This document shows positions 5,537-8,166 of a stretch of DNA of 8,166 bases, piece after piece (within the stretch, counting starts at the first letter, position 1; each line of letters starts with the position of its first letter). The DNA is from an uncultured Clostridia bacterium. GTDB taxonomy: Bacteria; Bacillota; Clostridia; UBA1381. Below the pieces are notes generated by a model, which was given only the letters and a program-made list of their open reading frames with translations, made no database searches and had not been told where the DNA came from. The DNA is taken from assembly GCA_945948775.1 (NCBI GenBank), contig CAMFCK010000024.1:1-8166 (forward strand), in the 5' to 3' direction. Made by a program: the position numbers and the translations under genes.

Positions 5537-7948
5537 ATGGAAAGCTATAATTTTTCCGAAATCGAGAAAAAATGGCAGAAAAAATGGGAGGAAAGCGGTT
5601 GCTTTCATGCAGTAAACGGCTCGGAAAAGCCAAAATTTTATGCGCTGATAGAATTTCCGTATCCCTCCGGTCAGGGACTTCATGTCGGACATCCCAGAAG
5701 CTACACCGCTTTGGATATTGTAGCAAGAAAACGCAGGATGCAGGGATATAACGTCCTTTATCCTATCGGCTGGGACGCGTTCGGACTGCCTACCGAAAAC
5801 TTTGCAATAAAGAATAAGATTCATCCTAAAATTGTTACAAAGAATAACATTGCCAACTTTACCAGACAGCTTAAAATGCTCGGCTTTTCTTTTGACTGGT
5901 CTCGCGAGGTAAATACTACTGATCCGGAGTACTATAAGTGGACGCAGTGGATCTTCCTGCAGCTTTTCAAAAAAGGCCTTGCATACAAGACAGAAATGCC
6001 TATAAACTGGTGTACAGGCTGCAAGGTAGGGCTTTCAAATGAGGAAGTGGTAAACGGCGTTTGCGAACGCTGCGGCAGCGAGGTCGTACAGCGCAGAAAG
6101 AGTCAATGGATGCTCAGAATTACCGACTATGCTGAGCGGCTTATACAAGATCTTGACGAGGTTGACTATATTGAAAGGGTAAAAACGCAGCAGAAAAACT
6201 GGATAGGACGTTCAGAGGGCGCGGAGGTCAAATTTACACTTACCTCAGGCGATGATATGGTTGTTTATACAACGCGCTGCGATACGCTGTTCGGAGCAAC
6301 ATATGTTGTAATGGCGCCGGAGCATAAGCTGGTTGAAAAGCTTTTGCCGACACTCGAAAATCCGGACGAGGTACGCGATTATATCACGCTTGCAGGAAAA
6401 AAATCCGAGTTTGAACGTACCGAACTTGCAAAGGAAAAGACAGGTGTACAATTAAAGGGCGTATATGCCGTAAATCCTGCAAACGGTAATAAGCTGCCGG
6501 TATTCATCTCGGATTATGTTCTTGTAACTTACGGAACGGGCGCTATTATGGCTGTTCCCGCGCATGATGACCGTGACTGGGCTTTCGCCAAGAAATTTGA
6601 TCTGCCGATAATTGAGGTGGTTTCCGGCGGCGAGGATGTACAGAAGGAGCCTTATACGGATGTATATAAGGGAAATATGATCAATTCCGATTTCCTTAAC
6701 GGACTGTCGGTGAAGGAAGCTATTCCTACCATGATAAGCTGGCTTGAAGAACGGGGACTGGGCAAAAGGAAGGTCAATTATAAGTTGCGTGACTGGCTGT
6801 TTTCGCGTCAGCGCTATTGGGGCGAGCCTATACCTCTTGTTTATTGCGAAAAATGCGGCTGGGTTCCGATTCCTGAGGAGGAGCTTCCGCTGGAGCTGCC
6901 TGAAATAGAGGAGTTTGAGCCGGGCGAAAACGGTGAATCCCCGCTTGCAAAGGCATATGACTGGATTAATACTACCTGCCCGCACTGCGGAGCGCCTGCA
7001 AAGCGTGAGACCGATACAATGCCGCAATGGGCAGGGTCAAGCTGGTATTTCCTCCGGTATATGGATCCGCATAATCCGAATGAGATCGCGTCAAAGGAAG
7101 CGCTTGAATACTGGTCGCCGGTAGATTGGTATAACGGCGGTATGGAGCATACTACGCTGCATTTGCTCTATTCGCGGTTCTGGCATAAGTTCCTTTATGA
7201 TATCGGCATTGTTCCTACAAAAGAACCGTACATGAAGCGCACCTCACACGGAATGATTCTGGGTGAAAACGGTGAAAAGATGTCTAAATCAAGAAATAAT
7301 GTTGTCAATCCTGACGAGGTTGTACACGATTTCGGCGCAGATGCTGTTCGTACCTTTGAAATGTTCATTGGCGCTTTTGATCAGTCTACACCTTGGTCGC
7401 AGGACGGCTTGAAGGGCTGCTTTAAATTTTTGGAGCGCGTGTGGAATCTTCAGGATATGATGACTGATGAGGAAAATTACAGCAGCGATTTGGAAAGCAA
7501 TGTCCATAAGACAATTAAAAAGGTCAGCGAGGACTATGAAAGAATGAAATTCAATACGGGAATTGCTGCTCTGATGAGCCTTGTAAATGACTTTTACAAG
7601 AAGGGAGCAGTCACGAAAGGTGAATTTCTTACGCTTATAACCCTGCTGAATCCTGTTGCGCCTCATATGACGGAAGAGCTTTGGGAAAAATACGGCAAGG
7701 GAGGATTTTTATCTCTTGCACCGTGGCCGGATTATGACGAGGCAAAAACGATAGATTCTGAGGTTGAGATTGTAATTCAGATAAACGGAAAAATCAAGGA
7801 TAAAATGATGATTCCTGCTGATCTTGATAAAGCGGGTATTGAAAAGCTTATCGGTGAAAGCGAAGCTGTTGCAAAACTTGTTGATGGAAAAAGCATAGTT
7901 AAAACTATAGTTGTTCCGGGTAAGCTTGTTAATATCGTTGTGAAATAA
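5537..7948 (+). CDS. leuS: Leucyl-tRNA synthetase
   Basis: Class I aminoacyl-tRNA synthetase that charges tRNA-Leu; 803 residues, matching the roughly 804 of Bacillus LeuS, so it is complete. The Rossmann catalytic core has [12 protein letters not shown], with the HIGH-type motif HVGH at 49-52, and KMSKS at 581-585. A zinc ribbon is suggested by Cys159, Cys162, Cys176 and Cys179, and a second Cys4 set by Cys437, Cys440, Cys481 and Cys484. The CP1 editing domain (about 220-400) carries TTRCDTLFG (245-253) and the AHDDRDW segment (342-348), whose Asp347 matches the conserved editing Asp, so proofreading should be intact. The [11 protein letters not shown] segment and [16 protein letters not shown] are typical. 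The C-terminal part holds the anticodon-binding helices and a small tRNA-binding domain ending VNIVVK. GAAAGGA (5521-5527) lies 9 nt before the ATG. No T-box leader fits in the 43 nt upstream. Confidence 0.98.
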   Translation: MESYNFSEIEKKWQKKWEESGCFHAVNGSEKPKFYALIEFPYPSGQGLHVGHPRSYTALDIVARKRRMQGYNVLYPIGWDAFGLPTENFAIKNKIHPKIVTKNNIANFTRQLKMLGFSFDWSREVNTTDPEYYKWTQWIFLQLFKKGLAYKTEMPINWCTGCKVGLSNEEVVNGVCERCGSEVVQRRKSQWMLRITDYAERLIQDLDEVDYIERVKTQQKNWIGRSEGAEVKFTLTSGDDMVVYTTRCDTLFGATYVVMAPEHKLVEKLLPTLENPDEVRDYITLAGKKSEFERTELAKEKTGVQLKGVYAVNPANGNKLPVFISDYVLVTYGTGAIMAVPAHDDRDWAFAKKFDLPIIEVVSGGEDVQKEPYTDVYKGNMINSDFLNGLSVKEAIPTMISWLEERGLGKRKVNYKLRDWLFSRQRYWGEPIPLVYCEKCGWVPIPEEELPLELPEIEEFEPGENGESPLAKAYDWINTTCPHCGAPAKRETDTMPQWAGSSWYFLRYMDPHNPNEIASKEALEYWSPVDWYNGGMEHTTLHLLYSRFWHKFLYDIGIVPTKEPYMKRTSHGMILGENGEKMSKSRNNVVNPDEVVHDFGADAVRTFEMFIGAFDQSTPWSQDGLKGCFKFLERVWNLQDMMTDEENYSSDLESNVHKTIKKVSEDYERMKFNTGIAALMSLVNDFYKKGAVTKGEFLTLITLLNPVAPHMTEELWEKYGKGGFLSLAPWPDYDEAKTIDSEVEIVIQINGKIKDKMMIPADLDKAGIEKLIGESEAVAKLVDGKSIVKTIVVPGKLVNIVVK

Positions 7949-7966
7949 TGTTGACAAAATGTGAGT

Positions 7967-8005
7967 GTAAAATAGTCGCCCAGAGCGTTCAAGGGCCGAT
8001 TTTAC
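7967..8005 (+). terminator. Imperfect hairpin after leuS, possible weak terminator
   Basis: GTAAAAT (7967-7973) pairs perfectly with ATTTTAC (7999-8005). Inside these, GCCC (7978-7981) pairs with GGGC (7993-7996), with a small asymmetric internal loop (AGTC opposite CG) and an 11-nt apical loop. The hairpin starts 18 nt after the leuS stop. The T run (TTTT, 8000-8003) is part of the stem and not a proper tail, so termination may be inefficient. The right arm abuts the -35 box of the next promoter, so it could instead be an operator-like site. Confidence 0.4.
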
Positions 8006-8034
8006 TTGCTTTAGAAACAAAATAACGATACAAT
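8006..8034 (+). promoter_or_regulatory. SigA-type promoter at the right end of the window
   Basis: TTGCTT (8006-8011) lies 17 nt upstream of TACAAT (8029-8034, five of six matches to TATAAT). Transcription would start near 8041 and run off the right edge. TTTTACTTGC (8000-8009) is identical to the segment at the trmB promoter, at the same distance from the -10 box. This promoter would drive the next gene or an RNA gene outside the window. Confidence 0.6.
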
Positions 8035-8039
8035 GTAGA

Positions 8040-8166
8040 AAAATCCGCCTGTTAGAGGGTGCGTCTTAGGGATTTTTAATCCCGGAAATTATCGGCATAG
8101 TCGAAACATCGGAGACAACCCCAGATTTTGTGTAAAGTCTTTACGAAGCCTCCAAGATGATATATA
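8040..8166 (+). ncRNA. Candidate structured 5' leader or small RNA, cut by the window edge
   Basis: No open reading frame with a ribosome site is seen downstream of the promoter, but complementary segments nest in order. AAAATC (8040-8045) pairs with GATTTT (8124-8129), GGGT (8057-8060) with ACCC (8118-8121), GTCT (8063-8066) with AGAC (8113-8116), and GGGATT (8069-8074) with AATCCC (8078-8083) around a TTT loop. A separate small hairpin, GTAAA/TTTAC (8132-8136/8140-8144), follows. ATCGG occurs twice inside (8091-8095 and 8108-8112). I could not match this to a riboswitch, T-box, tmRNA, SRP RNA or the L10-type leader from their conserved motifs. It could be the leader of a gene outside the window or an independent RNA. 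The pairing was found by eye and was not tested energetically. Confidence 0.35.

Noticed and set aside
6452..7027. Long minus-strand open frame of 191 codons opposite leuS
   Set aside because: It lies wholly antisense to a highly conserved gene, has no ribosome site of note, and its translation resembles no protein family.
6915..7124. Plus-strand 69-codon frame inside leuS
   Set aside because: It is an out-of-frame shadow of the leuS coding sequence, with a basic, low-quality composition.
7951..7956. Perfect TTGACA just after the leuS stop
   Set aside because: No acceptable -10 box lies 15-19 nt downstream; the nearest AT-rich hexamer (TAAAAT, 7968-7973) is only 11 nt away.
1..8166. Mobile elements, CRISPR arrays, tRNA or rRNA genes
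   Set aside because: No transposase-like reading frame, regularly spaced repeat, tRNA cloverleaf or rRNA segment was seen on either strand.

Overview
The window looks like chromosomal DNA from a member of the Bacillota, probably class Clostridia and perhaps an uncultured gut lineage. The basis is the mix of A/T-rich and moderately GC-rich codons, AAAGGA/GGAG ribosome-binding sites, SigA-like promoters, and a gene order yhbY(yqeI) - nadD - yqeK - rsfS - leuS of the kind known from Bacillus and Clostridium. The taxonomic call is an inference from protein resemblance and gene order only. All supported genes lie on the + strand.

Layout. (1) Positions 1-702 hold the 3' end of a gene for an Asp/Tyr/Gly-rich, probably extracellular protein of unknown function; a strong A-tract/T-tract hairpin terminator closes it at 708-743. 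(2) A good promoter (775-803, perfect TATAAT) starts a run of housekeeping genes: trmB (tRNA m7G46 methyltransferase), a cytoplasmic GH36 alpha-galactosidase 15 nt downstream, yhbY (CRM-domain ribosome-assembly factor), and one long gene that fuses NadD (nicotinate-nucleotide adenylyltransferase) to YqeK (HD-domain Ap4A hydrolase). (3) A 74-nt gap contains a second plausible promoter (5094-5122) ahead of rsfS (ribosomal silencing factor) and leuS (leucyl-tRNA synthetase). (4) After leuS come an imperfect inverted repeat that may be a weak terminator, a third promoter (8006-8034), and a non-coding stretch with nested complementary segments that runs to the window edge. That stretch is probably the start of a structured leader or small RNA.

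How the genes fit together. The block joins tRNA modification, ribosome assembly and silencing, tRNA charging and NAD synthesis, a translation and growth-rate cluster. The alpha-galactosidase is the outlier, a sugar-catabolic enzyme inside the putative transcript with no transporter or regulator beside it.

Most interesting points: the NadD-YqeK fusion; the candidate structured RNA at the right edge; and a 10-nt element (TTTTACTTGC) shared by two promoters at exactly the same distance from the -10 box. No mobile element, CRISPR array, tRNA or rRNA was seen. I do not see an obviously new multi-gene system here.
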